A program made the translations under genes and the position numbers. This document shows, piece by piece, positions 30,290 through 39,244 of a DNA stretch of 64,000 nucleotides. The DNA comes from Curtobacterium sp. Leaf261 (GTDB lineage Bacteria; Actinomycetota; Actinomycetes; Actinomycetales; Microbacteriaceae), in the NCBI RefSeq assembly GCF_001422205.1, contig NZ_LMMJ01000007.1, forward strand, positions 870-64,869. The letters are read 5' to 3'. Every line of letters starts with the position of its first letter. Positions within the stretch are counted from its first letter, which is position 1. The notes under the pieces are model-generated. The model was given only the letters and a program-made list of their open reading frames with translations. It was not told the DNA's origin and did no database searches.

Positions 30290-32085
30290 GGGTGCACCGG
30301 ACCGAACCGGCTCGACCGGACGTCGTCCTCGGGGTGGTCCAGGGCGTCCGCGGGCCGACCGGCCGGGTCGGTGACGAGTCCGAGGTGCGCGAGGGCGGCT
30401 GCGGCGATCCGGTCGTCGATCGCGGGGTCGATGGGGTGCACGCCGACGTCGAGCTCCGCACCGTGCTCGAGCAGTGTCCGGATCGCGCCGAGCTGCACCG
30501 CGAAGGACATGTCCATGATCTCGATCGGGTTGCCCTCGCCCGCCGTGATGTTGATGCACCCGCCGTCGTCGAGCACGAGGACGGCGGACCCAGACCCAGA
30601 CCCAGAACCGGACCCACACCCAGAACCGGACCCGGACTCGGGACGCGCGTCCGCGCCGGGCACGACGAACCGCTCGACCTTCCGCCCGACCACGGATCGC
30701 GTCGCTCCGGCGGCCAGGGCGTCCTCGATCGCGATCTCCTGGTCGACCCCGCCCGCCACCGCCACGACGACACCGGGCGCACACGCCCGCAGCACGTCGA
30801 GCGAGATCGTGTCCCGGACACCGGTCGCCGAGACGACGAGGTCCGCCGTGCCGACCGCGATGCCGAGCGGCGCCACGGCGTACCCGGCGAAGACGGCCTG
30901 CAGCGCGCGCACGGGGTCCGTCTCCGCGACGACGACCCGCATCCCGAGCGCGGCGAGCACCAGCGCGACCCCCTCGCCGACGTGACCGAACCCGACGACC
31001 ACAGCCGTGCCTCCAGGCCGGACCCGGTGCGGAGCACCGTCGACACCGGTCACGCCGGACACCCCGGACACCCCGGTCCCGCCCGCCACGCCGTCGAGCA
31101 GGTCGAGGATCGCGAACACGCACGACTGCCCGGTGCCGTACCGGTTGTCGAAGAGGGTCTTCGCACGAGCGTCGTTCACCGCGATGACCGGGATCGCGAG
31201 CACACCGCGCTCGGCCATGATCCGCAGGGGCCGGAGCCCGCTCGTGGTCTCCTCCGCCGCTCCGATGATCTCGGGGAGGAGCTCGGGCCGGGCCTCGTGC
31301 GCGAGCCGGATGACGTGCGCACCGTCGTCGACGAGCAGGTGCGGCTCACGGTCGAGCATCTCGAGCGCGAGCGCCCGCTGCTCCGCCATGGACGCCCGAC
31401 TCGATGCGAACACCACGAGCCCGGCGTTCCGGAGCGCCTCCGCGACGGCGTCGTCGGTCTCGTCGGCGTGCGCGTACACGACGACGTCGGCACCGGCGTC
31501 GAGCAGCAGGAGGGAGAGCACGGCGGTCTTCGGCTCGAGCACCATGCTGACCCCGATGCGCATGCCTCGGAGGATGCCGTCCTCGCGGAGGGTCGCCGCG
31601 AGGGCTCGCGAGACGGGCATGAACCGGCCCGCCCAGCGGATGCGCTCCTCGGCCGCGGCAGTGGTCTCGAGGTCGCGGCCGGTGCTCACGAGGAACACGT
31701 CGTCGGAGAGCATCGGCACACCGAGCACGCCGGGACGCACGAAGCGTGCCGGACCGAAGGCGTCCTCGTCGACCGCGGGGACGTGCCGGCCCGCGTCGAC
31801 CACGACGAGGGAGGAGCCGCGCGGCCGGTCGGCGAGCGCCTCGATCGCGGCGGTGCTCACCGTCATGTCGCCGATGCACCACAGCTGGTCGACGGTGTCG
31901 CCGTCGGTCGCCGCACGCGCGCCGAGCCCGGTGAGCACGGCCGCGAGGACCCGGGCGTCCGGACCGTCACCCACGATCCGGAAGCGCCGCCCCGCGACGA
32001 GGAGGTTCGTGGCGGCGGCGAACCTGCGGACGGCGGCCGAGGCCCACGCGACCGCAGCGGGGTCGTGGGCGATCGAGGCTGCCAT
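30286..32085 (-). CDS. Divergent S-adenosylhomocysteinase-like protein
   Basis: 599 residues, longer than usual (430-490). Family features: LLVDDGAHVIRL, EETTSGLRPLRIMAERG, VNDARAKTLFDNRYGTGQSC (the Lys and Asp that hold the ribose are kept), NAD-binding VVVGFGHVGEGVAL and EIMDMSFAVQL. Three His normally near the adenosyl group appear replaced: Val182 (SMVLEPKTA), Gly446 (VAGGVDQEI) and Asn519 (GEGNPIEIM). A Gly/Ser repeat (about 490-505) and a GVSGVSGVTGV insertion are added. ATG 32085 is six bases after TACACT (32092-32097), without a Shine-Dalgarno. It starts a three-gene operon. Either an altered-substrate hydrolase or an inactive relative. Confidence 0.82.
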   Translation of the reverse strand: MAASIAHDPAAVAWASAAVRRFAAATNLLVAGRRFRIVGDGPDARVLAAVLTGLGARAATDGDTVDQLWCIGDMTVSTAAIEALADRPRGSSLVVVDAGRHVPAVDEDAFGPARFVRPGVLGVPMLSDDVFLVSTGRDLETTAAAEERIRWAGRFMPVSRALAATLREDGILRGMRIGVSMVLEPKTAVLSLLLLDAGADVVVYAHADETDDAVAEALRNAGLVVFASSRASMAEQRALALEMLDREPHLLVDDGAHVIRLAHEARPELLPEIIGAAEETTSGLRPLRIMAERGVLAIPVIAVNDARAKTLFDNRYGTGQSCVFAILDLLDGVAGGTGVSGVSGVTGVDGAPHRVRPGGTAVVVGFGHVGEGVALVLAALGMRVVVAETDPVRALQAVFAGYAVAPLGIAVGTADLVVSATGVRDTISLDVLRACAPGVVVAVAGGVDQEIAIEDALAAGATRSVVGRKVERFVVPGADARPESGSGSGCGSGSGSGSGSAVLVLDDGGCINITAGEGNPIEIMDMSFAVQLGAIRTLLEHGAELDVGVHPIDPAIDDRIAAAALAHLGLVTDPAGRPADALDHPEDDVRSSRFGPVHP

Positions 32086-32129
32086 GCCGCAAGTGTAGAG
32101 CGGGGTGGCGGCCTCGGCGTCGGCGCGGC

Positions 32130-33200
32130 TCAGCGCACGGCGTGCGGGGGCGGCGTACCGCCCCACCCGCTCCCGGCGGTCGCCCACCGGGTGCTCGGAT
32201 CGGACTGGAGGCCCGGACCGGCCGGCCAGGACGGCCCACCGCCGGCGGACCCGCCGCCCGACGCCGCCAGCCGCTTCGTCTTCCGGGCGTGGTGCACGAG
32301 GACCCAGATGAGCACGACGACCCCGATCGCCGACACGAGCGCGATGCCGACGACGTAGAGGACCGTCGTCAGGGACTCGATGTCGCGGATCGTCGCAGGC
32401 GGCAGGGTGTGGACGTCCGACGACACGGTGCCGGTGAACACCCGCGCCAGGAGCTCCGCGATGCCGCTCGTGGAGTCCCACAGCCCGTGCAGGAGTGCGA
32501 CCCCGACGTACGCGACGACCGCGATCCACGACCAGCGGAAGCGCGCGCGGCCGTGTGCGACGCCGAAGACGACCGCGCCGATGATCGCCGTCCAGAGCAC
32601 GTGCCCGACCGGGGAGAGCACCGCACGGATGACCTCGGTCTGCAGCAGCGAGTACAGGTCGATGCCCCTGGTCGTGATCGCGGCGTTGAACGCGTACCCC
32701 GCGGACTCGAAGGCCGCGAACCCCGCACCGACCGTCGCACCGAGGAGCGCACCCTGCCTGGCGGTCTTCGGACGGACGCGCCAGCCGATGAACAGCAGGA
32801 GGACCACCTTGACGAACTCCTCGACGAAGCCGACGAGCAGGTACAGGAACACGGTGTTGCCGAGGTTCGCCTCGAGCAGGGACGCGCCGAGGACCCCGAG
32901 GATGCCGCCGACGAAGAACGCGACGATGAGCTGCAGGGTGCTGACGGTGCCGGTGACCCGCTCGATGACGAACAGCACGACCGTGAACGGCACCAGGAAG
33001 CTGCCGATGAGGATGATCGTCGGCACGAGGTTCACGTTGAGCGTGACGACGGTCACGACGATGGTGACGATCCACAGCGCGAGACCGAGCAGGAGCGTCT
33101 TCCACCACCAGCCGTGCCGGTGGTGCGCGTGTGGTCGAGGGACGTCCTCGGGGTCGGGGTCGATGGGCGCGTCGAATGCGACGCGTGCCGGGTCCGTCAT
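32130..33200 (-). CDS. PrsW-type intramembrane metalloprotease family protein
   Basis: 356 residues, about eight membrane helices. The CPBP/PrsW metal motif is present: LLVGFVEEFVKVVLLLF (EExxK), then GAGFAAFESAGYAF and two His (SPVGHVLW, ALLHGLWDS). PrsW of Bacillus cleaves an anti-sigma factor at site 1; actinobacterial relatives are uncharacterised. The C-terminus has a Gly/Pro/Ser tail. I chose ATG 33200 because GGGGGA lies six bases upstream; ATG 33206 is the alternative. It starts 71 bases after the DedA gene. Confidence 0.88.
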   Translation of the reverse strand: MTDPARVAFDAPIDPDPEDVPRPHAHHRHGWWWKTLLLGLALWIVTIVVTVVTLNVNLVPTIILIGSFLVPFTVVLFVIERVTGTVSTLQLIVAFFVGGILGVLGASLLEANLGNTVFLYLLVGFVEEFVKVVLLLFIGWRVRPKTARQGALLGATVGAGFAAFESAGYAFNAAITTRGIDLYSLLQTEVIRAVLSPVGHVLWTAIIGAVVFGVAHGRARFRWSWIAVVAYVGVALLHGLWDSTSGIAELLARVFTGTVSSDVHTLPPATIRDIESLTTVLYVVGIALVSAIGVVVLIWVLVHHARKTKRLAASGGGSAGGGPSWPAGPGLQSDPSTRWATAGSGWGGTPPPHAVR

Positions 33201-33271
33201 GGCCATTCCCCCATCGTGCTCGCGAACCAGTGGACGCGCTCGGAGCCCGCCGGAGATCGGTGGCGTCCCGG

Positions 33272-34564
33272 TCAGTCGACGGTGTCCATCTGGGCGAACT
33301 GCCAGCGCGCCACGAACGTCCGCGCGACCTGCGCCGCGACGATCGCCGTCAGCACGATGCCCGCGAACACGAGCAGCGTGCCCACCGTCCCGATCCCGCG
33401 CACGGGACCCACGGCCAGCAGCACGAACGCCGGCGCCGCGAGCAGGCAGAGGTCGCGGAGGCGGTCGAGCACCGAGAACGCCGGACGGATGCCCCGGCCG
33501 AGCGTCACGACGGCGAACAGCGCGAGCAGCGCGTCCGGGACGACGAGCGCCACGACGAGGGAGACCGGCAGGAGATGCCCGACGGCGAGTCCGACCGCGA
33601 ACCCGATCGTGGTGAGCCGCAGGACGGTCGGCTCGATCGCGGTGCCGGTGTAGCCCGCGATCCGGCCCCACGTCGCGAGTCGGACGAACTCCGCCACGAG
33701 GACGATCAGCGGGAGCACTCCGGCGACGGTCCGGAGCACGGTGTCGTCTCGGCCGACGACGAGCAGGACGACGAACGCCACGACGAGGACGGCGCGGCCG
33801 AGCACGACGGTCGTCGCCCGCCGACCGGCCCGGATGTCGTCCGCGGTCCGGAGCGGAGCCGGAGCGACCAGGGCGTCGTCGAGCGCGATGCCCGTCACCG
33901 CGTCCACGACCGGGCCGGTACCACCGGCAGCGCTGGCCACTTCGTCCTCCCGACGCCGACGGAGGACCTTCCGGACCACCACGACGACGATCGCGGCCAC
34001 GACGGCGACGGCGATGAGGACCCACGCGGCCTGGCCGATGGTGCGCTGCACGGCGTCGATCGAGCCGCGGAGGAGCGCGCCGCAGCCGACGTAGACGAGC
34101 GCCCAGGTGACGGCGCCGCCGAGGGACGCCGCGAGGAACGCCGGGTACCGCAGGTTCGCGACCCCGGCCGCCGCGGGCATCAGCGTGCGGATCACGGGGA
34201 CGAGCCGCGTCAGGAAGACCGCCCACGCGCCACGTTTCTCGAGGACGCCGACGGCACGGTCCCAGTTCGCCTGCCCGAGCTTCCGGACGATCTTGCCGTC
34301 GCGGATCCCGCTGCCGAGCTTCCGGCCGAGCAGGTACCCGACGTGGTCACCGGCGGAGGCGAACAGCGCCACCACGATGCCCATCACGACGATCGCGAAC
34401 GGGTCGTCGAGCGCCGCGGAGAGGATCAGCACGATCGTCTCGCCGGGCATCACGAACCCGAGACCGAGGCCGGACTCGAGGAACGAGAACAGGCCGCCGA
34501 GCACCCACACCAGCGGATCCGGGAGCGACGACGCCGAGTCGGTGATCCAGGTGAGGACGTCCAT
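33272..34564 (-). CDS. DedA family membrane protein with extra C-terminal membrane domain
   Basis: 430 residues. The first 200 are a DedA/SNARE-associated domain: FSFLESGLGLGFVMPGETIV, ASAGDHVGYLLGRKLG, FLTRLVPVIRTLMPAAAG, typical of lipid-carrier scramblase/flippase proteins. The second half (about 245-430) adds five or so hydrophobic helices (LGRAVLVVAFVVLLV, VVPDALLALFAVVTLG) that faintly resemble a CDP-alcohol transferase-like bundle but lack its Asp motif. ATG 34564 is six bases after TAGTAT (34571-34576), probably leaderless. Confidence 0.88.
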   Translation of the reverse strand: MDVLTWITDSASSLPDPLVWVLGGLFSFLESGLGLGFVMPGETIVLILSAALDDPFAIVVMGIVVALFASAGDHVGYLLGRKLGSGIRDGKIVRKLGQANWDRAVGVLEKRGAWAVFLTRLVPVIRTLMPAAAGVANLRYPAFLAASLGGAVTWALVYVGCGALLRGSIDAVQRTIGQAAWVLIAVAVVAAIVVVVVRKVLRRRREDEVASAAGGTGPVVDAVTGIALDDALVAPAPLRTADDIRAGRRATTVVLGRAVLVVAFVVLLVVGRDDTVLRTVAGVLPLIVLVAEFVRLATWGRIAGYTGTAIEPTVLRLTTIGFAVGLAVGHLLPVSLVVALVVPDALLALFAVVTLGRGIRPAFSVLDRLRDLCLLAAPAFVLLAVGPVRGIGTVGTLLVFAGIVLTAIVAAQVARTFVARWQFAQMDTVD

Positions 34565-34591
34565 GAGGCCATACTAATACATCAGTGCCGC

Positions 34592-36175
34592 TCAGAACTC
34601 GTAGTGCGTGCCGCTCCATGCCCGGCGGACCTCGGCGTCCGGGTCGTGCTCGACGTGGCTGACCGTGTCGATGCACAGCGTCGCCCGAGCACCCGGCGCT
34701 CCGTCCTCCACCTCGTACCGGGGCCACGTCCACCCGGCGTGCGACGGGACACCGTCGCGGACGAACGCCACCCACGAACCCGCGAGCACCCGGTGGACCC
34801 GACGGCGGACGCGCGGTGTGTCGGTGCCGGTGACGATCCTCCCGAGCGGTGTGCCGTAGGCGGCGAACAGGTAGGGCAGCTCGGTGCCGTGCGTGGCACC
34901 GAGCCCGACGAGCCGCATCAGCGGCGACGCGTGGTCGAAGCGGTACATCCACGTCGGGTGCCCGTTCGCGGCGTGCGCCTGGGCGACGTCGATCGACGGG
35001 ACCGTGAAGACCCCGTCACCGCCGGCCGCGATCCAGTCGCGGCGGACGTCGTCGGCGCCTCGCTCGATCGAGTACAGGGCGCGGATGCGTTCCCATGCCT
35101 CGGGGTCGGTCCCCGCGACGAGCTGCTCGGCCCGCGCCTCCGTCGTCGGCAGGATCGCCGTCTTCGAGCGCTTGAACAGCGAGGACTCGTCGTGGTTGGT
35201 GCCGATCACGAGCGGCACGGGGTTCGCCCGACCGGCCCGGAAGGCCTCGAGCGGGTGCTCCGGCAGGAACTCGCCGTCGATGGTCGGCGAGAACACCGCC
35301 ACGAGTGGCGTCGCGCGGGTCACGTCGTCGTCGAGCTCCTCGCCGACGGCCTGGAGGCGCGCTGCCGGCACCCGGAGCAGGTCGCGTCCGGCGTGGGCCG
35401 GGTCGAGACCGAGGCGCTCGACGAGCATGTGGGCGTGCTCGGCCTTGTTCGCCGGGGTGTGCGCCGTCATCGGGTGCGCACTCTGCGCGATCGCTCCGTG
35501 CACCAGGTCCCTGGCCGACGGGGTCGCCAGGAGCGTCGTGATCGAGTTGCCGCCGGCGGACTCCCCCGCGATCGTCACGCGGGCGGGGTCACCGCCGAAG
35601 GCCGCGATCTCGTCGCGGACCCAGGCGAGGGCGGCGACCTGGTCGCGGAGCGTGCAGTTCGCGTCGAACCGGATGCCGTCGGCGTCGTCGTTCAGCGCGG
35701 TGAGGTCCATCGACCCGAACGCACCGAGTCGGTAGGAGATCGTGACGACGACGATGCCCCGGGCCGCGAGCGGGGTGCTGTCGTAGTCCGGCGAACCACC
35801 GGTCCCCGAGCGGTAGGCACCGCCGTGGATGAAGACCAGCACGGGGAGCGGCTCCGGGCCCGCGTCGCTCGGGCTGAACACGTTGAGGAACAGGCAGTCC
35901 TCCGACTGCGCGAAGGTCTTCGAGATCCCGCCGGTGAACGGGCGGGCCTCCTGCGGGGCAGCGGCGCCGGGCTCGGTCGCAGGTCGGACGCCCTCCCACG
36001 GTTCGACGGGCTGCGGAGCGCGGAAGCGCAGCGGGCCGACCGGGGCGGCGGCGTACGGCACGCCCAGCCAGCGACGGACACCGCGGTGCTCGGAGCCGCG
36101 GAGGTCGCCGCTGCTCGTCCGGACGATCGGGCTCTTGCGGACGGCGAGGGGGTCCGTCGACGTGGTGGTGGTCAT
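34592..36175 (-). CDS. Type B carboxylesterase
   Basis: Serine hydrolase of 527 residues, normal for bacterial type B carboxylesterases such as para-nitrobenzyl esterase. It has GVPYAAAPVGPLRFRAP near the N-terminus, EDCLFLNVFSP, the oxyanion stretch VLVFIHGGAYRSGTGG, nucleophile elbow TIAGESAGGNS and the catalytic His in GATHGTELPYLF. No signal peptide is visible, so cytosolic. The start ATG 36175 is nine bases from TAGCGT. Divergent from the GH16 gene; the 278 bases between them hold no gene I can support. Confidence 0.95.
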   Translation of the reverse strand: MTTTTSTDPLAVRKSPIVRTSSGDLRGSEHRGVRRWLGVPYAAAPVGPLRFRAPQPVEPWEGVRPATEPGAAAPQEARPFTGGISKTFAQSEDCLFLNVFSPSDAGPEPLPVLVFIHGGAYRSGTGGSPDYDSTPLAARGIVVVTISYRLGAFGSMDLTALNDDADGIRFDANCTLRDQVAALAWVRDEIAAFGGDPARVTIAGESAGGNSITTLLATPSARDLVHGAIAQSAHPMTAHTPANKAEHAHMLVERLGLDPAHAGRDLLRVPAARLQAVGEELDDDVTRATPLVAVFSPTIDGEFLPEHPLEAFRAGRANPVPLVIGTNHDESSLFKRSKTAILPTTEARAEQLVAGTDPEAWERIRALYSIERGADDVRRDWIAAGGDGVFTVPSIDVAQAHAANGHPTWMYRFDHASPLMRLVGLGATHGTELPYLFAAYGTPLGRIVTGTDTPRVRRRVHRVLAGSWVAFVRDGVPSHAGWTWPRYEVEDGAPGARATLCIDTVSHVEHDPDAEVRRAWSGTHYEF

Positions 36176-36453
36176 CGTCGGGCGACGCTACGCGCGGGTC
36201 CTCGGTGTCGCCCGCCCCAGTTCGGGAGTGCGTCGAGACTGTCGGGTGGCGGCATCGCGCAGGAAACCGGAGTTCTCGGCACACGTCGAGGATCTGGACG
36301 TATCCTCACGTCAACCCGAAGGTTCACCTGCTCGTGTCGTACCCGCGATGTCCGAGCGGAGTGGCCACCTCTCCTGGAGTTCCCGTGGACTCGAACCACA
36401 GGGCGTTCCCGACGCCCTGGGTCCGACGCGTACCCGCGCGCCGAGGCCCGACC

Positions 36454-37425
36454 ATGCCCGAACGCAGCGCCGGAACGCGCAGCGGTGTCCCTGCGCGCCC
36501 CGGTGCCGCCCCGCCCCGCGGTGGTCCTGCGCGCCGCCGCGCCCTCGCACGTCGAGGCGGTGGTGCGATCGCCCTCGCGCTCGTCGCCGGCCTCGCCCTC
36601 GCCGGGTGCAGCGGCTACGCCGCCGGCTCGACCGTCCCCGCGTTCGACGCGGGCGCCAGCGCGAGCCCGGGTGTCACCGGGACCGCGTCCGGTACCCCCA
36701 CGACACCCGCGCGCGGGTCGTTAGACGAGTTCGACGGTCCCGCGGGCTCCCAGCCCGACGCCGCTCGGTGGACCCAGCAGACCGGTGCCGGCGGCTGGGG
36801 CAACAGCGAGCTGCAGACCTACTCCGACACGAACGCCGTGCTCGACGGGCACGGGCACCTCGCGATCACGGCGACCGTCGGTCCGGGCGGCGGTGCACCC
36901 TACGAGTCGGGACGGATCACCACGAAGGGCAAGCAGTCGTTCGGGTACGGCACCGTGTCCGCGCGGATCAAGTTCCCCGACGGCGGGTCCCTCCTGCCGT
37001 CGTTCTGGATGCTCGGGTCCGACGTCGACACCGTCGGCTGGCCCCGGTGCGGCGAGATCGACGTCGTCGAGGCGCCGATCGACACGCACCGGACCACGCA
37101 CTACGTCCACGGGCCGAGGGTCGGGTCCCCCGACACGAACGTGCAGGCCGGCAACGTCGTGATCCACGACGAGCCGGTCAGCGATGCGTTCCACATCTAC
37201 TCGGTGACCCGCAGTCCCGGCCACGTCGTGATCAGCGTGGACGGCGTCGTGGCGACCGACCTGACCCCCGACACCTCGCCGGCCGACCTCAAGTGGGTCT
37301 TCGACGGGCAGTTCGACATCGTCCTCAGCATGGCGATCGGCGGCTCGACCCCCGCCCCGACGGCCTCGAGCCCGCGGACCTCGACCATGCTCGTCGACTG
37401 GATCCGGTCCGCACCGGCGTCCTGA
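36454..37425 (+). CDS. GH16 family glycoside hydrolase lipoprotein
   Basis: 323 residues. A long Arg-rich leader, hydrophobic core and lipobox LAGC (about residue 51) suggest a lipoprotein tethered outside. The catalytic domain has the GH16 core RCGEIDVVEAPID (E-I-D-x-x-E, nucleophile and acid/base), GWGNSELQTYSD near its start and SFWMLGSDVD. Substrate probably a beta-1,3 or mixed-linkage glucan, as for laminarinase-like members. ATG 36454 was chosen as nearest the signal core; no clear Shine-Dalgarno is seen and an earlier in-frame start is possible. Confidence 0.88.
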   Translation: MPERSAGTRSGVPARPGAAPPRGGPARRRALARRGGGAIALALVAGLALAGCSGYAAGSTVPAFDAGASASPGVTGTASGTPTTPARGSLDEFDGPAGSQPDAARWTQQTGAGGWGNSELQTYSDTNAVLDGHGHLAITATVGPGGGAPYESGRITTKGKQSFGYGTVSARIKFPDGGSLLPSFWMLGSDVDTVGWPRCGEIDVVEAPIDTHRTTHYVHGPRVGSPDTNVQAGNVVIHDEPVSDAFHIYSVTRSPGHVVISVDGVVATDLTPDTSPADLKWVFDGQFDIVLSMAIGGSTPAPTASSPRTSTMLVDWIRSAPAS

Positions 37426-37451
37426 GACGCGCGCGGGGTTACGGTGGAGCC

Positions 37452-37727
37452 ATGGCTGAGACGACCTCCGAGACGGTGACCATGTTCGGCGCGGACTGGT
37501 GCCGCGACTGCCGACGCTCCAAGGCGCTCCTCGACCGACTCGGGGTCGAGTACGACTACGTCGACGTCGAGGCGGTCGAAGACGGCGCGTCCCGCGCGCA
37601 GGCGATCTCGGGACGTCAGAACATCCCCGTGGTCGTGCTCCCGAACGGCACGCACTTCGTCGAGCCCTCGGACGCCGAACTCCAGGCCGAGCTGGTGTCG
37701 TCCGGCATCGTCGCCGCGACGGACTAG
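37452..37727 (+). CDS. Glutaredoxin/mycoredoxin-like protein
   Basis: 91-residue thioredoxin-fold protein with active site ADWCRDCRRSK (CxxC), followed by YDYVDVEA and the cis-Pro segment QNIPVVVLPNG. Actinobacteria lack glutathione, so such proteins usually work as mycoredoxins with mycothiol; that assignment is inference. ATG 37452 is six bases after TACGGT (37440-37445). The next gene begins ten bases after its stop. Confidence 0.9.
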   Translation: MAETTSETVTMFGADWCRDCRRSKALLDRLGVEYDYVDVEAVEDGASRAQAISGRQNIPVVVLPNGTHFVEPSDAELQAELVSSGIVAATD

Positions 37728-37737
37728 CGGCCGGGCC

Positions 37738-38298
37738 GTGGGCCGCCTCCTCTACTCGAGCATCACCTCGCTCGACGGCTTCGTGGCCGATCGGGAGGGC
37801 CGGTTCGACTGGGCCGCACCCGACGAGGAGGTCCACGCGTTCGTCAACGCGCTCCAGCGGCCGATCGGGACCCACCTCTACGGGCGGCGGCTCTACGAGA
37901 CCATGCAGGCGTGGGAGACCATGGACCTCCTCGGCGAGCCCGCCGTGATGGACGAGTTCGCCACGGCCTGGCGCACCGCGGACAAGGTCGTCTACTCGGC
38001 GACGCTCGACGCCGTGCCGACGAGACGCACCGAGCTCCGGCGGAGGTTCGACATCGACGAGGTGCGGCGCCTCCTCCGCGACGACGACCGGGACGTCCTG
38101 ATCGGCGGTCCGACCCTCGCGGCCGTCGCGCTCCGCGCCGGCCTGGTCGACGACGTCCACCAGTTCGTCTGTCCGGTGGTCGTCGGCGGCGGCACGCCGT
38201 TCCTGCCCCTCGGCCTGGAGGCGCGGCTCGACCTGGTCTCGACGCATGCCTTCGCGAGCGGGGTCGTGCACCTGGCCTACCGGGTCCGGCACGCTTGA
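37738..38298 (+). CDS. Dihydrofolate reductase / RibD C-terminal domain-like reductase
   Basis: 186 residues. Family features are LLYSSITSLDGFVADREGRF at the start, YGRRLYETM, DVLIGGPTLAAVALRAGLVD, and HQFVCPVVVGGGTPFLP near the end, all typical of the RibD C-terminal/YyaP-type reductase family of unknown substrate. GTG 37738 lies ten bases after the glutaredoxin stop, so cotranscription is likely; a redox partnership is possible. Confidence 0.92.
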   Translation: MGRLLYSSITSLDGFVADREGRFDWAAPDEEVHAFVNALQRPIGTHLYGRRLYETMQAWETMDLLGEPAVMDEFATAWRTADKVVYSATLDAVPTRRTELRRRFDIDEVRRLLRDDDRDVLIGGPTLAAVALRAGLVDDVHQFVCPVVVGGGTPFLPLGLEARLDLVSTHAFASGVVHLAYRVRHA

Positions 38299-38309
38299 CG
38301 CACGGCCCG

Positions 38310-38356
38310 GGCCCCGGGCCTCGGGCCTCAGGTCTCGGGCCTCGGGTCTCGGGTCA
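38310..38356. repeat. Imperfect GGGCCTCGGGTCTC-type tandem repeat
   Basis: Several degenerate copies of a short C/G/T-rich unit fill the gap between the convergent reductase and anti-sigma genes, in the place where a terminator would be expected. Confidence 0.7.
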
Positions 38357-39244
38357 GGGCCTCCGCGGTTCGAGCGTCCCCCGCACGATCGAGTCCCCGG
38401 AGTGCTGCGGGTTCCCGTCGTCGGCCTCGGCGGAGACGTCGACGAGCGGGTAGTCGCCCGGGTCGACACCGCTCGGGACCACGAACCGGCCGCGGTCACC
38501 GTCGAGGAAGCCGACGCTCACGAGCCCCGAGAGGTCCGGACGCATCAGCCACACCTCGCGCAGCGGCGAACCCGCGCCGGAGCCGGCCTCGGAGCCGGGC
38601 CCGGAGCCGGACTCGGACCTCGTGTCGAGGTCGACGACGAGCGTCAACCGTCCGCCCGGCGTCCGCTCGAGCGTCGCCGTCCCGCGCGCACCGGTCCAGC
38701 CCGGGAACGCGTCGAGTGCCGCACGGGACACGACGACCTCGCTCCCGACCGCGGTGGACGACTGCGTGGGCGCGGGTGCCCGGAACGCACCGCCACCGAG
38801 GAGTCCCCCGGCTGCCCCGACCACCAGGGCGGCCGCGGCGACGGGGATCCACACCGCGCGTCCACGGGCCGGGCGGTCGGGACGGCCGGGCCGTCGCGGT
38901 CCTCGTCCGGGGGCGGCGAGGTCGATCGACAGCGGGCGCGCCGCACCGCTCGCCCGCGGTGCAGGATGCGCCGGTGCTGCCGCGTCGTGGTCGAGCCCGA
39001 GTTCCTCGGCGATCCGCTGCCACACCATCGGGTCCGGTCGCGAGAGCTCCAGTCCGTCGGAGGCCCGACCGAGTGCGACCACCCGGCGGATCGCGGCGAG
39101 CTCGGACCGGCAGTGCGCGCACGCGGCGAGGTGCGACGCCTCCTCCGGGGTCAGCACGCCGGCACCCCACGACCCGGTGTCCGGCGACGCCGCGCCGGAC
39201 ACGATCGCGAGCACGGAGAGCGTCTCGTCGTCGATGTGGGTCAT
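38354..39244 (-). CDS. Anti-sigma factor, zinc-finger and RskA-type
   Basis: 296 residues. The N-terminal zinc-binding anti-sigma fold has HLAACAHCRSELA (HxxxCxxC). A membrane helix lies at about 132-155 (WIPVAAAALVVGAAGGLLGG), and the outer domain is of the anti-sigma-K (RskA) kind: EVVVSRAALDAFPG, LVVDLDT, REVWLM. A Gly/Ser/Glu repeat (about 222-236) interrupts it. It overlaps the sigma gene (ATGA), so the pair is made together; it should hold the sigma factor until a surface signal triggers proteolysis. The nearby PrsW-like protease is one candidate but unlinked. Confidence 0.92.
   Translation of the reverse strand: MTHIDDETLSVLAIVSGAASPDTGSWGAGVLTPEEASHLAACAHCRSELAAIRRVVALGRASDGLELSRPDPMVWQRIAEELGLDHDAAAPAHPAPRASGAARPLSIDLAAPGRGPRRPGRPDRPARGRAVWIPVAAAALVVGAAGGLLGGGAFRAPAPTQSSTAVGSEVVVSRAALDAFPGWTGARGTATLERTPGGRLTLVVDLDTRSESGSGPGSEAGSGAGSPLREVWLMRPDLSGLVSVGFLDGDRGRFVVPSGVDPGDYPLVDVSAEADDGNPQHSGDSIVRGTLEPRRP

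Noticed and set aside
29087..30985. 632-codon plus-strand frame opposite the amidohydrolase and SAHase-like genes
   Set aside because: Repeats of Arg, Asp and Pro with no recognisable domain, while the minus strand encodes clear enzymes.
36375..36410. tRNA-like 3' half on the minus strand (GGTTCGAGTCCACGGGAACTCC), possibly an attachment site
   Set aside because: The T-arm can pair, but no matching 5' acceptor strand, D-arm or anticodon arm is present upstream, and no integrase or second copy of the sequence is seen. Coincidence is more likely.
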